A DNA stretch of 39,567 nucleotides from Acidobacteriota bacterium (GCA_016871115.1 VFZP01000005.1:1-39567), one strand, 5' to 3'. Counted from the stretch's first letter, positions 24,253-32,957 are shown. Program-made: numbers and translations. Notes: a model not told the origin generated them from the letters alone.

Positions 24253-26202
24253 TTAGCCCCTGCGGTAGGTGGAGGCCGTGCGCTTCACGGCGTCTTCGTT
24301 GATCGAAATCGACCCCGACGCCTTCAACTGCTTCACCAGACCCTCTTCGAACAGGTCGCGGCGTTCGCGCAGCTTGCGCTCGCGGATCTGCTGGACGATC
24401 ATCGACCGCTCGCTTTCGAGCGTGGTGAGCTGCGCGGACTTGCGTTCGGTGACGCGCCACGTGTACATCGTCGTGCCGATGCGGAACTTGTTCACCATCT
24501 GGCCCACCGGGTTGATGAACGGCTGTTCGCCAAAGAATGCGCCCGAAAGGTTCGGAATCTGGCCACCGGCGGCCCGTTCAAATTCGCCGGTATCGATGAC
24601 CTTGAGGCCCATCTCCGCCGCGGCCTTGCGCAAATCGTTGCCGTTGGCCTTGAGCTTGGCTTCCAATGTGTTGGCGTCGGCCTCTAGCGCCTTCGCCGCC
24701 TTCTCTTCCATCACGGTGGCGCGCACACGGTCTTCCACTTCGTTCAGCTCGCCGGGACGCGGCAGCGTCTGGTCTTCGATGATGGCAAATACCAGCCGGT
24801 TGTTCGGCAATTCCTGCGCCTCGGTCACCTGACCCTTCGGCGTGGCGGCCATCGCCATGTCGAGTTCGCGAGACTTGCCGAGCAGCGGGAAGTCGCCGCC
24901 GCCGGCCCACTTCTCCACGCGGCGCAGTTCGAGGCCGTACTTTTTGGCAACCGCTTCGGCCTGCGTGGGCGTGCGCACCAGTTCGGCGCGCGCCTGCTCG
25001 GCCGCCTGCACCACTTTGCCGCTGAGCTGGTTGCCGCGGTACTCGGCCAGCAGTTCGTCCTTCACTTCGGCGAAGGGTTTGGTGCGGGCGGCTTCTTTCG
25101 CCATGGTCTGAATGATGTGATAGCCGAAGTCAGACTTGATGAGGCCGCTTACTTCTTTCACCTTCAGCGAGAAGGCAGAATCTTCGAACGGCTTCACCAT
25201 CGCGCCGCGGCCGAACCAATCGAGGTCGCCACCCTTGGCGCCCGAGCCCGGATCGTCGGAATTTTTCTTAGCCAGTTCGGCGAAGTCCCCGCCGCCCTTG
25301 ATCTGATTCAACAAGTCTTGCGCCTTGGCCTTCGCCTTGGCGTCGTCGTCTTTAGATGCATCGGCGGCGCTCTTCACCAGGATGTGGCGGGCGCGCACGC
25401 GCTCTTTCACCGTGTAGCGGTCGGCGTTCGACGCGTAGAGCTTCTGGATTTCGGCGTCGGGCGCGGCGAGGTCTTTGCCCATCAGCGCCGCGTCGGCAAT
25501 CAGAATCGAAGCGGTCATGGTCGCCGGCAGAAGGTAGCGGTTCTTGTTCTGGCTGTGGTGCGCTTCGAGTTCCGCACGCGAGGGCGCCATCTTCTTGCGG
25601 TAGTCGTCCATGTCGAACTTTACCGCTTCGAGCCGGGCTTTTTCGTGGCGCTTGATGTATTCGAGCTGGACTTCCTGGGGCGACACGACAATACCGTCGA
25701 AGGCCACCCGCTGAAGCTTTTCGAGCAGGATGTTCTGCTGCACGCGCTGTTCAAACTGCGGAATCGAAGTCTGCATGCGCTGCAGGTAGCCCGCATACAC
25801 GTCTTTGCCCGCAAACACGCCGCCCTGCCAAAGCATCGGCAGCGAAGCCTTGATGCCATTAACCACTTCGGCGTCGGAGACCGTCAGGCCCATCTTGCCG
25901 GCCTGGCAAGAGGTGGCAAGTTCGCCTACCAGCTGATTGACGATCTGCGGCACGGCGAGTTCGGCCACTTCCGCCGACATTTCACGATTCCGGATCTGAA
26001 TGGCCACCAGTTGGCCCACCTGCCGCGCGGTGATGGATTCGCCGCATACTTTGGCCAGTTCGTCGTCATTGCCGCCGGTGCCCATGGAGGGGCCGCCGAA
26101 TCCGGGGACGAGAGTAATCACCATCGACAGCGCCACCAGCGACAACAGCACGATGAGCAGGTACCTCATCGACTTGTCGCGGGAACGAAACAGATCTAAC
26201 AT
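24253..26202 (-). CDS. ppiD: PpiD/SurA-like membrane-anchored peptidyl-prolyl isomerase
   Basis: A 649-residue protein with a short basic cytoplasmic N-terminus, one membrane helix (YLLIVLLSLVALSMVITLVPG) and a large periplasmic region. A SurA_N-like chaperone segment precedes the parvulin domain at about residues 265-370, which contains VRARHILVKSAADAS, GGDFAELAKKNSDDPGSGAK, GGDLDWFGRG and SDFGYHIIQ. This matches PpiD topology (anchored parvulin assisting outer-membrane protein folding). The start has AGGAG a few bases upstream. The 108-bp space upstream (26203-26310) separates it from galT and holds only a possible TATACT at 26298-26303 on the minus strand; I see no gene there. Confidence 0.88.
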   Translation of the reverse strand: MLDLFRSRDKSMRYLLIVLLSLVALSMVITLVPGFGGPSMGTGGNDDELAKVCGESITARQVGQLVAIQIRNREMSAEVAELAVPQIVNQLVGELATSCQAGKMGLTVSDAEVVNGIKASLPMLWQGGVFAGKDVYAGYLQRMQTSIPQFEQRVQQNILLEKLQRVAFDGIVVSPQEVQLEYIKRHEKARLEAVKFDMDDYRKKMAPSRAELEAHHSQNKNRYLLPATMTASILIADAALMGKDLAAPDAEIQKLYASNADRYTVKERVRARHILVKSAADASKDDDAKAKAKAQDLLNQIKGGGDFAELAKKNSDDPGSGAKGGDLDWFGRGAMVKPFEDSAFSLKVKEVSGLIKSDFGYHIIQTMAKEAARTKPFAEVKDELLAEYRGNQLSGKVVQAAEQARAELVRTPTQAEAVAKKYGLELRRVEKWAGGGDFPLLGKSRELDMAMAATPKGQVTEAQELPNNRLVFAIIEDQTLPRPGELNEVEDRVRATVMEEKAAKALEADANTLEAKLKANGNDLRKAAAEMGLKVIDTGEFERAAGGQIPNLSGAFFGEQPFINPVGQMVNKFRIGTTMYTWRVTERKSAQLTTLESERSMIVQQIRERKLRERRDLFEEGLVKQLKASGSISINEDAVKRTASTYRRG

Positions 26203-26310
26203 GACTTCTCCTGCTAGTGCGGTTATCCGGCGTTTGAGAGCACGCGAACTCGCCGGCGCGGCTTTTGTTTAGGCCTGCGCGAGGCGCACCTCCCTCAAGT
26301 ATAGCGCGGC

Positions 26311-27339
26311 TCAGCCGGCATCACGCAGTCGTGCAGCGGCGGCCTCCGGCGTCAGGTCGCGCTGGGGTCCGCCGAGCATTTCAAAACCCACCATGAACTT
26401 ACGCACCGTGGCCGAGCGCAGTAGCGGCGGATAGAAATGAGCGTGCAGAGTGAACGATTCGTGGGCCGCCCCATCGGTGGGCCGTTGATGGAAACCCATG
26501 GAGTAGGGGAACGGCGTGTCAAACAGCCGGTCGTAGCGGCGCGTGATCTCGCTGAGGATGGCGGCCAAGCCGCGCGCTTCGGCGCCGTCGAGTTGATCCA
26601 GCCCGGTTACTTGCCGCCGCGGCAGGATCATCGTTTCAAATGGCCAGACCGCCCAGAACGGCACCACCGCGGCAAACGAGTCGTTGGCGCATACCAGGCG
26701 CTCGCCGCTGGCGAGTTCGCGCTGGAGATATTGTTGGAGTAGCGGCTCACCATGCAAGGTGAACCATTGCCGCTGGCAATCGGTCTCTTTGCGCAGTTCG
26801 TTGGGGATCGACTCGCTGGCCCAGATCTGGCCGTGGGGATGCGGGTTCGAAGCCCCCATCATCTCGCCGCGATTCTCGAAAATCTGCACCGACTGGACCC
26901 AGTCAATGGCGCCAAGTTCGTGAAACTGCGCGGTCCAGGCGTGGACGACGCTCTCAATGGCATCCACAGTCATGCGCGCCAAGGTAAGCGAGTGGTTGGG
27001 CGAAAAACAGACCACGCGACAGATCCCGCGTTCGGGTTGGGCGGTGAACAGCGGATCGGCAGCCGGCTGCACGGCATGCTCGCCGCCGCTGGGCAGGAGG
27101 GCGGGAAAGTCGTTGTCGAAGATGAACGTTGAGGCATAGGGCGGATTCACGCGGCTGCCTGAACGCGTGTTGCCGGGACAGAGATAGCAGCCAGGGTCGT
27201 AAGTGAGCGCGGCCGGTGCGCAGGCCGGTTCCACTTGGCCCTGCCAGGGCCGCAGGGTGCGGTGAGGAGAAATCAGCACCCATTCGCCCGTGAGCGGATT
27301 GAGCCGGCGATGTGGTTGCTGGGCGGCGGCGTCCATCAT
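26311..27339 (-). CDS. galT: Galactose-1-phosphate uridylyltransferase
   Basis: A 342-residue enzyme exchanging UDP between glucose and galactose in the Leloir pathway. [17 protein letters not shown] is the family opening; CYLC (C51, C54) fits the zinc/iron site. [10 protein letters not shown] carries the catalytic His nucleophile (H167 or H169 region). FHQRPTDGA and FYPPLLRS are typical C-terminal parts. ATG 27339 overlaps the stop of the truncated upstream copy as ATGA. The frame stays open upstream to 27645, but that part is out of keeping with GalT. It is the last gene of the lacI-symporter-galK operon. Confidence 0.95.
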   Translation of the reverse strand: MMDAAAQQPHRRLNPLTGEWVLISPHRTLRPWQGQVEPACAPAALTYDPGCYLCPGNTRSGSRVNPPYASTFIFDNDFPALLPSGGEHAVQPAADPLFTAQPERGICRVVCFSPNHSLTLARMTVDAIESVVHAWTAQFHELGAIDWVQSVQIFENRGEMMGASNPHPHGQIWASESIPNELRKETDCQRQWFTLHGEPLLQQYLQRELASGERLVCANDSFAAVVPFWAVWPFETMILPRRQVTGLDQLDGAEARGLAAILSEITRRYDRLFDTPFPYSMGFHQRPTDGAAHESFTLHAHFYPPLLRSATVRKFMVGFEMLGGPQRDLTPEAAAARLRDAG

Positions 27340-27437
27340 GCCCGTTCGTCCCGTGGTGAGTTGGTAGCAGAATGCCAGCGAACCGATCGCGTCGCCTGGT
27401 GGACCGGCCTCCCGCACGGAGTGCGATACGGCGGCAC
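27078..27437. repeat. Tandem repeat unit 1 (galK 3'-end remnant plus galT 5' region)
   Basis: This copy includes the first about 87 codons of intact galT and roughly 95 bases upstream. The upstream part reads in one frame as REAGPPG, then AFCYQLTTG, before ATG 27339. That resembles the galK C-terminus (VEAG, then LRYHLATG at about 27855-27925), so it is likely a galK 3'-end remnant. A sibling unit follows directly at 27443-27778. Shared DNA includes CGGTGGACCGGCCTCCCGC-like and GCGATACGGCGGCAC stretches and the first galT codons, which are nearly identical. Confidence 0.75.
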
Positions 27438-27704
27438 AGTACGCTCGCCGCTGGGCAGGAGGGCGGGAAAGTCGTTGTCGAACACGAACGTTGAGGCATA
27501 GGGCGGATTCACGAGGCCGCATGAACGCGTATTGCCAGGACAAAGATAACAGCCCGGGTCGTAAGTAAGCGCGGCCGGCGCGCTCGTCTGTTCCATCCGG
27601 CCCTGCCAGGGCCGCAGAGTTCGGTGAGGAGAGATCAGTACCCATTCGCCCGTGAGCGGATTGAGCCGGCGATGTGGTTGCTGGGCGGTGGCGGCGTCCG
27701 TCAT
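27336..27704 (-). pseudogene. Truncated duplicate of the galT 5' end
   Basis: From ATG 27704 this copy reads [19 protein letters not shown] and continues through CYLC and [12 protein letters not shown], matching galT for about 87 codons with roughly 13 differences. It then leaves the family and runs through the galT upstream repeat to TGA at 27336-27338. It lacks the HPH active site, so it cannot be a transferase. The reading frame is undamaged, and its TGA overlaps the real galT ATG as ATGA. Reinitiation at galT by ribosomes that finish this frame is therefore plausible. It starts 97 bases after the galK stop. Confidence 0.8.
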
Positions 27705-27778
27705 GGCTCTTTGTTCCGTGGCGAGGTGGAAGCGGCCCGGTGGACCGGCCTCCCGCATGCAGCGCGATACGGCGGCAC
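27443..27778. repeat. Tandem repeat unit 2 (galK 3'-end remnant plus truncated galT)
   Basis: This is the sibling of the unit at 27078-27437. It carries the galT 5' copy (27704 downward) and its upstream part (REAGPPG, then FHLATEQRA), which resembles the galK C-terminus LRYHLATG. The boundaries are marked by the GCGATACGGCGGCAC motif at the upstream side. The distance between the two galT starts is 365 bases. Divergence between copies is moderate, so the duplication is not very recent. Confidence 0.75.
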
Positions 27779-27801
27779 GAGGGTACTGCTACGGTTGGCG
27801 C

Positions 27802-28971
27802 TCATCGCTCTTCGCCGGCGCCATCGACGGCCGTGCACTCATACATCTGCGGTTCCAGCCCCGTGGCGAGGTGGTAGCGCAACGCCATCTCGCGCGAAAC
27901 CTCGCTGGCTGCGCCAGCTTCCACCAGAGTGATGGTGCAGCCGCCGAATCCTCCGCCCATCATCCGCGCGCCGATCACGCCGTCCAGCCGCGCCGCGCCC
28001 ACCATGGCATCCAGTTCGGTGCAGGAGACTTCGAAGTCGTCGCGGAGGCTGCGGTGGGAGGCGGCCATCAGTTCGCCCAGACGCGAAAAGTCGCCGCGTT
28101 CGAGCGCCGCGGCAGCTTCCACGGTGCGTGCGCTCTCGGTGATCACGTGACGCGCGCGGCGGCGAATCGCCGGCGGCAGTTCGCCCTGCCTCCGCGCGAA
28201 ATCGGCGGGTGAAATCGCGCGTAAGGACGGAACGCCGAAGAGGCGCGCGGCTTCCTCGCAGTCGGCCCGGCGAAGATTGTATTCACCGGCGGCCAGTTCG
28301 TGCTTCACCATCGTGTTGGCCACCACCAGCCGTGTGGAGTTGGGCAACGGCACGGCGCGATAAGCGAGAGACTGGCAATCGAGCAGCATGGTGTGCCCGG
28401 CGCGGCCAAAGCACGCGGTGAACTGGTCCATCAAACCGCAGCGCGCGCCGGCGTATTCATGTTCGGCGCGCTGGGCCAGCCTTGCAACCTCAAGCCGATC
28501 GGCTTCGAAGCCCGATACGCCCAGCAAAGCCAGCGCAACGGATACCTCAAGAGCGGCCGATGAACTTAAGCCCGAACCGAGCGGTACGGTGCTGTCGATC
28601 ATCAGATTCGCGCCGCCAATGGCGAAGCCCGCGCCGCGCAGCAATCGCGCGACGCCCAGCACGAAGTTGCTCCAATGCCCGTCTTCCCGTGGCCCGCCGC
28701 TCTCAGCCGGATCGAGTTCGGCCTCCTCGTAGAAGGAGCGCGACACCACCACAATACGTTGATCCGCCCGGGGAGCGGCCGCCGTCCAGGTGGCAAGGTT
28801 GATTGCCGCAGGCATGACGAAACCGTCGTTGTAGTCAGTGTGTTCGCCGATCAGGTTGACGCGGCCAGGGGCGCGGAAGACCCGAGGCGCGGAGGAGGCG
28901 GCATTACCAAAGCGCTCGGCGAAGGCGAACCGCAAGGCCTCCGCCGGCGCCGCTGCTATCGGCTCAGCCAC
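27802..28971 (-). CDS. galK: Galactokinase
   Basis: A 389-residue GHMP kinase phosphorylating galactose at C1. The galactokinase signature GRVNLIGEHTDYNDGFVMP, the ATP loop PLGSGLSSSAALEVS, the ARCGLMDQFTACFGR segment with its catalytic Asp, and the C-terminal GGGFGGCTITLV are all present. The start is taken as GTG 28971 (VAEPIAAAPAEALRFAF); the frame is open to 29010 but would encode a basic tail absent from the family. It overlaps the preceding 59-residue membrane protein by 16 bases. A galT-like product follows. Confidence 0.95.
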   Translation of the reverse strand: MAEPIAAAPAEALRFAFAERFGNAASSAPRVFRAPGRVNLIGEHTDYNDGFVMPAAINLATWTAAAPRADQRIVVVSRSFYEEAELDPAESGGPREDGHWSNFVLGVARLLRGAGFAIGGANLMIDSTVPLGSGLSSSAALEVSVALALLGVSGFEADRLEVARLAQRAEHEYAGARCGLMDQFTACFGRAGHTMLLDCQSLAYRAVPLPNSTRLVVANTMVKHELAAGEYNLRRADCEEAARLFGVPSLRAISPADFARRQGELPPAIRRRARHVITESARTVEAAAALERGDFSRLGELMAASHRSLRDDFEVSCTELDAMVGAARLDGVIGARMMGGGFGGCTITLVEAGAASEVSREMALRYHLATGLEPQMYECTAVDGAGEER

Positions 28972-29135
28972 AGCATTCCCGCGCCGAGCGCCGCGAAGGC
29001 GAGTGCGCACCAGGTATTGATCATCGAGGTCGCACTTGCCGCGCCGCCCACCAGTTTCAACGCCTCAAAGGCGAGCAATTCGGCGGCGATCACGGCAAAC
29101 AGCAGGCCGATCGGCTTGCGTATGTCGAGTCCCAT
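28956..29135 (-). CDS. Small two-helix membrane protein of the galactose operon
   Basis: A 59-residue protein starting at ATG 29135, with GGGGAGAG directly between the symporter stop and this start. Sequence features are the opening MGLDIRKPIGLLF, a first membrane helix (about 9-29) and a second (about 38-57, TWCALAFAALGAGMLWL). The DIRxPIG-LLF opening recalls small proteins next to sodium/sugar symporters in Acidobacteria and Verrucomicrobia; this is my recollection, not a search result. It may modulate or stabilise the symporter. It sits 9 bases after the symporter stop and overlaps galK by 16. Confidence 0.75.
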   Translation of the reverse strand: MGLDIRKPIGLLFAVIAAELLAFEALKLVGGAASATSMINTWCALAFAALGAGMLWLSR

Positions 29136-29144
29136 TTCTCTCCC

Positions 29145-30860
29145 CTACCAGAAGATCACATTCAAGAGCGTGACGAGGGCGATGATCGCCGCGCCCAGCG
29201 GACCGGGCCGGAGATACCACACCACGTCCTCGTCGCTGGGCATGCGCGTGAGCGAATAGACAAGGCCTTCAAGCCCGCGTTCATCATGGGCGCGCGTGGC
29301 CAGGCTGATCGCGGTGGTTACCAGGAAGCAAACGGTCCAGGCGTAGATGGCGGCCCAGAAGTTCTGGGCCATTTCGCTGGGGTAGGCCGCCAGCGCCTGA
29401 CCGAGCCAGCCGCCCTTCCAGCCCGCGGCGGCTCCTTGCGGCAGGCTCAATCCGTGATGCACAGCTGCGGCGGCCGTACCGAGCACCAATCCCCAGAACG
29501 CGCCGTGGCCGGTGGCGCGCTTCCAGAACATGCCGAGTAGAAACGTGGCGAACAACGGGGCGTTGACGAAGGCAAACACCAGTTGGAGGAAATCCATGAT
29601 GTTGTTGAAGCGAGTGGCGGCGTAGGCCGCGCCCACCGACGCGGCAATCCCGAACAGCGTCGCCACGCGGCCCATCCAGAGATAGTGATCGTCCGAAGCT
29701 TTGGGCTTGAGGTACGACTGGTAGATGTCGTACGTCCAGACTGTGTTGAATGCGGTGACGTTGCCGGCCATGCCCGACATGAACGACGCCATCAGTGCGG
29801 TGAGGCCCACGCCCAGCATGCCGCTGGGAAAGTAGTGTGCAAGCATCATCGGGACGGTCATGTCGAAGTTGAGTGAACCGTCGGGCTTGGCGGGCAGCCG
29901 GAAACCCTCGCCGGGGCCGGCTTGCGTGAACGCGATGGCGATCATTCCGGGCAGGATGACGAGGAAGGGGAAGGCCATTTTCGGAATGGCGGCGATGAGC
30001 GGCGTGCGGCGCGCGGCGAGCATCGAGTCTGCCGCCATCGCGCGCTGGACCACCAGAAAGTCTGTGCACCAGTAGCCAAACGAGAGCACGAAGCCGAGCC
30101 CCATCGCCATGCCGAACCATTCAATGCCCATCGGGTTGCGCGACGGGTCTGACATCTGCGCCCACGCCTGCGTGTAGGCGCCCTGCGCGTAGCCATGCGC
30201 CGCCGCGACTTTTTCCAGGCGCGCCGTAAGCCCGGCCCAGCCGCCCACGTCGCGCAGCGCCAGCAGCGAGAGGGGCAGGAAGCCGGCGGCGATGAAGAAG
30301 AACTGGAGCACTTCGTTGTAGATCGCCGACGTCAGTCCGCCCAGCAGAATGTAGGCCAGCACCACGATGGCGGAGACGAGGATCGAGGCGTTGAGATCCC
30401 AGCCGAGAAGCGTTTCCAGCAGCAGGCCCATCGCATAGAGCGAGATGCCTGAGGAGAACACCGTCATCGCGGCGAAGGTGATGGCGTTGAACCCGCGCGT
30501 CTTTTCGTCGAACCGGAGCTTTAGATACTCGGGCACCGAACGGGCGGGCGATCCGTAGTAGAACGGCATCATGAAGACGCCCACGAACACCATGGCCGGC
30601 ACAGCGCCCATCCAGTAAAAGTGCGCCGTGGCGATGCCGTACTTGGCGCCCGAGGCCGCCATGCCCATCACTTCCTGCGCACCGAGATTGGCTGAGAGAA
30701 ATGCGAGGCCGGTGATCCAGGCGGGGATCGAGCGGCCCGAGAGAAAGAAGTCCGTGCTGGTACGGACGCTGCGGCGCAGCACGACCCCGATGCCCAGCAC
30801 AAAGGCCAGATAGGTGGCCAGGATCAGGTAGTCGATGAGGCCAAGCTGGATGTGCGGCAT
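29145..30860 (-). CDS. Sodium/sugar symporter (SSS family, SGLT-like)
   Basis: A 571-residue protein with about 13-14 hydrophobic segments. SSS features include STDFFLSGRSIPAWITGLAF with the SANLGAQEVMGMAASG core of TM1, GGLTSAIYNEVLQFFFI, SFGYWCTDFLVVQRAMAA, and LASFMSGMAGNVTAFNTVWTYD near TM8. In the galactose operon it most likely imports galactose or a galactoside with Na+. It starts nine bases after the LacI-type regulator stop and is followed by the 59-residue membrane protein. Confidence 0.92.
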   Translation of the reverse strand: MPHIQLGLIDYLILATYLAFVLGIGVVLRRSVRTSTDFFLSGRSIPAWITGLAFLSANLGAQEVMGMAASGAKYGIATAHFYWMGAVPAMVFVGVFMMPFYYGSPARSVPEYLKLRFDEKTRGFNAITFAAMTVFSSGISLYAMGLLLETLLGWDLNASILVSAIVVLAYILLGGLTSAIYNEVLQFFFIAAGFLPLSLLALRDVGGWAGLTARLEKVAAAHGYAQGAYTQAWAQMSDPSRNPMGIEWFGMAMGLGFVLSFGYWCTDFLVVQRAMAADSMLAARRTPLIAAIPKMAFPFLVILPGMIAIAFTQAGPGEGFRLPAKPDGSLNFDMTVPMMLAHYFPSGMLGVGLTALMASFMSGMAGNVTAFNTVWTYDIYQSYLKPKASDDHYLWMGRVATLFGIAASVGAAYAATRFNNIMDFLQLVFAFVNAPLFATFLLGMFWKRATGHGAFWGLVLGTAAAAVHHGLSLPQGAAAGWKGGWLGQALAAYPSEMAQNFWAAIYAWTVCFLVTTAISLATRAHDERGLEGLVYSLTRMPSDEDVVWYLRPGPLGAAIIALVTLLNVIFW

Positions 30861-30869
30861 GGTGAGACG

Positions 30870-31886
30870 TCAGCTTTCTTTGCGTGGCGACGGGGCGGCG
30901 GTGGATTGGCGCACGATGAGCTGCGTGCGGATGCGCAGTTGCACGCCGGATGGATCGCCGGAAGATTTCATCATATGGTCGAGCTCGTCAAAAGCGAGAC
31001 GGCCGATTTCGGCGCGGGGGAGCGCGACCGAGGTCAGCGACGGGCGCGTGTGTTTGGCGAACTCGATCTCGTCAAAGCCGGCGAGCGATAAGTCTCGCGG
31101 GACCTCAAGGCCCAGATCGTAGGCGGCATGGAGCGCGCCGATCGCCAACAGGTCGTTGCCGGCGAGGAGTGCTGACGGGCGATGTGTTTCGAGGACATAG
31201 CGAGCGACGTTGTAGCCGCCTTTGACGGAGAAGTCCGTGTCCACCGCCGCGACTGGGTTGAGGTTGCGGCGGGCTGCAATGTCAATAAAACTGCGCTTGC
31301 GGCGTTGCGCGGAGACGAGGTGGACCGGGCCGCCGATGTAGCCAATCCGTTTGTGGCCGAGACCGCGCAGATGATCGAGGCCTTCTGTGATTCCCTCTTC
31401 GCAGTCAACCGAGATGTTGCTGATGTAGGGGCCGGCCTCTGCGACATCGAGATAGACGGCGGGGACTTTGGCGCCGATCAGCGCAGTGACGCCCGAAGGA
31501 TCGGTTTGGGAGGTGAGAATGCAAGCACCTGCGATTTGCAGTCCCAACAAGCGCCGGACGCAGTCGGCCATGCGGGCCGGATCGTAGTCGGTGTTGAGGA
31601 CTAGAGCTTCGAGTTGCCCGAGCAGGGCGCGCTCTCGAAAGGCCGAGACGACTTCTGGGAAGAACGGGTTGCGGATGTCTGAAATGAGCACGCCCAGCAA
31701 GCAGCTGCGCCGCCCCATGGCAAGGTTGCGGGCCGCGCGGTTGATGGAGTAGCCGAGTTCCTCCACCGCAGCCAACACTTTCTTTTGCGTGGCTGGACTG
31801 ATGCGGCGCGTCCGGTTCAGAACATGCGAAACGGTGGCGGTTGATACACCACAACGAGCGGCGACGTCTTTAATGCTGACTGGCAT
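30870..31886 (-). CDS. LacI-family regulator of the galactose operon
   Basis: A 338-residue protein with an N-terminal helix-turn-helix and hinge: VSIKDVAARCGVSTATVSHVLN, then RAARNLAMGRRSCLLGVLIS. The periplasmic-binding-protein-like effector core contains SDIRNPFFPEVVSAF, HKRIGYIGGP and LAGFDEIEFAKHTRPSLTSV. It is the first gene of the operon. The 14-bp arm of an inverted repeat lies immediately before its start codon, so autoregulation is likely. No Shine-Dalgarno is visible directly before ATG 31886. Confidence 0.92.
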   Translation of the reverse strand: MPVSIKDVAARCGVSTATVSHVLNRTRRISPATQKKVLAAVEELGYSINRAARNLAMGRRSCLLGVLISDIRNPFFPEVVSAFRERALLGQLEALVLNTDYDPARMADCVRRLLGLQIAGACILTSQTDPSGVTALIGAKVPAVYLDVAEAGPYISNISVDCEEGITEGLDHLRGLGHKRIGYIGGPVHLVSAQRRKRSFIDIAARRNLNPVAAVDTDFSVKGGYNVARYVLETHRPSALLAGNDLLAIGALHAAYDLGLEVPRDLSLAGFDEIEFAKHTRPSLTSVALPRAEIGRLAFDELDHMMKSSGDPSGVQLRIRTQLIVRQSTAAPSPRKES

Positions 31887-31939
31887 GGGTACGATAAGCG
31901 CCTGAGGCGCGGCCCCCCGGGCAATCGCTTATCGTACCC
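31887..31939. promoter_or_regulatory. 14-bp inverted repeat abutting the LacI-type start codon
   Basis: Arms GGGTACGATAAGCG (31887-31900) and CGCTTATCGTACCC (31926-31939) match perfectly over 14 bp around a 25-base core. Nested within it is GCGCC-TGA-GGCGC (31898-31910), which partly competes with the arm. The element lies between the FecR-like gene's stop and the regulator's ATG, with one arm touching the ATG. Half-site sequences such as GATAAGCG/CGCTTATC would suit a LacI-type operator pair; an RNA hairpin masking the start is also possible. Confidence 0.6.
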
Positions 31940-31965
31940 CGGATCTCCTCCAAAGTACTCGGCGC

Positions 31966-32865
31966 TTACTGCCGGCTCTCGTTGTCTTCGCCGACGACGG
32001 TGATGCCGATAGCCGCGGCGACAGCGGCGGCGGCTACCACAACACCGGCCACCACGGCGGTGCTGACGCCGGCCGCGGCACCCGCCGCACCCGCACCAGC
32101 CGCCGCAACAGCAGCCGCAGGCAGCGCGCACTTGCGCGACACCATCTTCATCTCACTCACCTGCACCACCATCCCGGCGTTCAGATAAGCAGGCTGCACC
32201 AGCGTGACTCCCGGCAGTTGCGCGCCGGTGACTTCCACTTTGTGCCCGGCCTGTTGCGGCAGGTCCGGGCCGCGTAGTTCCACCGTGACGTTGCTGGTTT
32301 CGTCGGTCAGGAAGAAACGGCCGTCCTTGTTCACCACGCAGCCGGTCAGCTTGGACGGCGCGGAGACACCGGCCTGAGAGGGCTCAAATTCCAAAGCGCG
32401 GCCAGCCGCCAAAGCCGCCACCACCATGCCGTTGGCGCTGGTCACGCGGAAGCTGCCGCGCAGTGCCGAAACGTGGATGCGGTTGGCACCCACAGTCGAT
32501 ACATGCGCCACCGCCGAAGCGTCGGGCGGAATAATGCGCGGGCTATGGGCTTCCAGGTTGAACTGGCTTTGCTCGCCGGCGCGGAATTGCCCGGCGCCTT
32601 GCTCCAGCACGAGGCGGTGTTCAAAGACCTTCGCGCGCGAATTGGCGCCGAGTTGAAGCCGTGCGCCATTGCGCAGGGCGAGTTGACCGGAGGCTCGGTC
32701 AGTTTCCACGGTGGCGCCACTGGAGAGCGTTCCGTTCCCGCTCACCGCCGCATTGTCGATGCGGAAACCACCTTTGGCCGTGGCAATGCCGATGGCGGAC
32801 GGCGCCGCCAAACCAACGGAAAGTTGCATCGCCAGGACAATCGCGAGGAAGGATTTCACGTTCAT
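31966..32865 (-). CDS. FecR-like secreted/anchored protein
   Basis: A 299-residue protein with signal peptide MNVKSFLAIVLAMQLSVGLAA. The body (GIATAKGGFRIDNAAVSGNG, then LALRNGARLQLGANSRAKVF and LVLEQGAGQFRA) matches the FecR-like beta-rich type frequent in Solibacter-like genomes. A later segment, TGCVVNKDGRFFLTDETSNV, resembles its companion domain. The C-terminus is an Ala/Gly/Val-rich stretch (about residues 240-285) that could be a membrane helix. ATG 32865 is chosen over an upstream in-frame start at 32928, which would bury the signal. The function is unknown. Confidence 0.7.
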   Translation of the reverse strand: MNVKSFLAIVLAMQLSVGLAAPSAIGIATAKGGFRIDNAAVSGNGTLSSGATVETDRASGQLALRNGARLQLGANSRAKVFEHRLVLEQGAGQFRAGEQSQFNLEAHSPRIIPPDASAVAHVSTVGANRIHVSALRGSFRVTSANGMVVAALAAGRALEFEPSQAGVSAPSKLTGCVVNKDGRFFLTDETSNVTVELRGPDLPQQAGHKVEVTGAQLPGVTLVQPAYLNAGMVVQVSEMKMVSRKCALPAAAVAAAGAGAAGAAAGVSTAVVAGVVVAAAAVAAAIGITVVGEDNESRQ

Positions 32866-32898
32866 GAGTATCTGTCGGCTCCTTGCAGTACTTGTGAT

Positions 32899-32957
32899 CT
32901 GCCGTAAGGCGGCAGAATCACCTTGCAAACTAGAAGTGCAAACAACGCAGGCGTTGT
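32899..32957. other. Two consecutive hairpins in a divergent intergenic region
   Basis: CTGCCG-taagg-CGGCAG (32899-32915) and ACAACG-cagg-CGTTGT (32942-32957) are each perfect 6-bp stems, in the 179-bp space between the FecR-like gene (start 32865) and the TPR-like gene (start 33045). They could be operators or 5' leader structures. No T-tract follows, so they are not evident terminators. No further gene is seen there. Confidence 0.3.

Noticed and set aside
27340-27645. A longer galT start at about 27645.
   Set aside because: The extension reads through the duplicated upstream repeat and is not GalT-like. ATG 27339 gives the family N-terminus.
31887-31939. Reading the inverted repeat as a terminator of the FecR-like gene.
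   Set aside because: The stem is followed directly by an ATG, not by a T-tract, and the loop is long.
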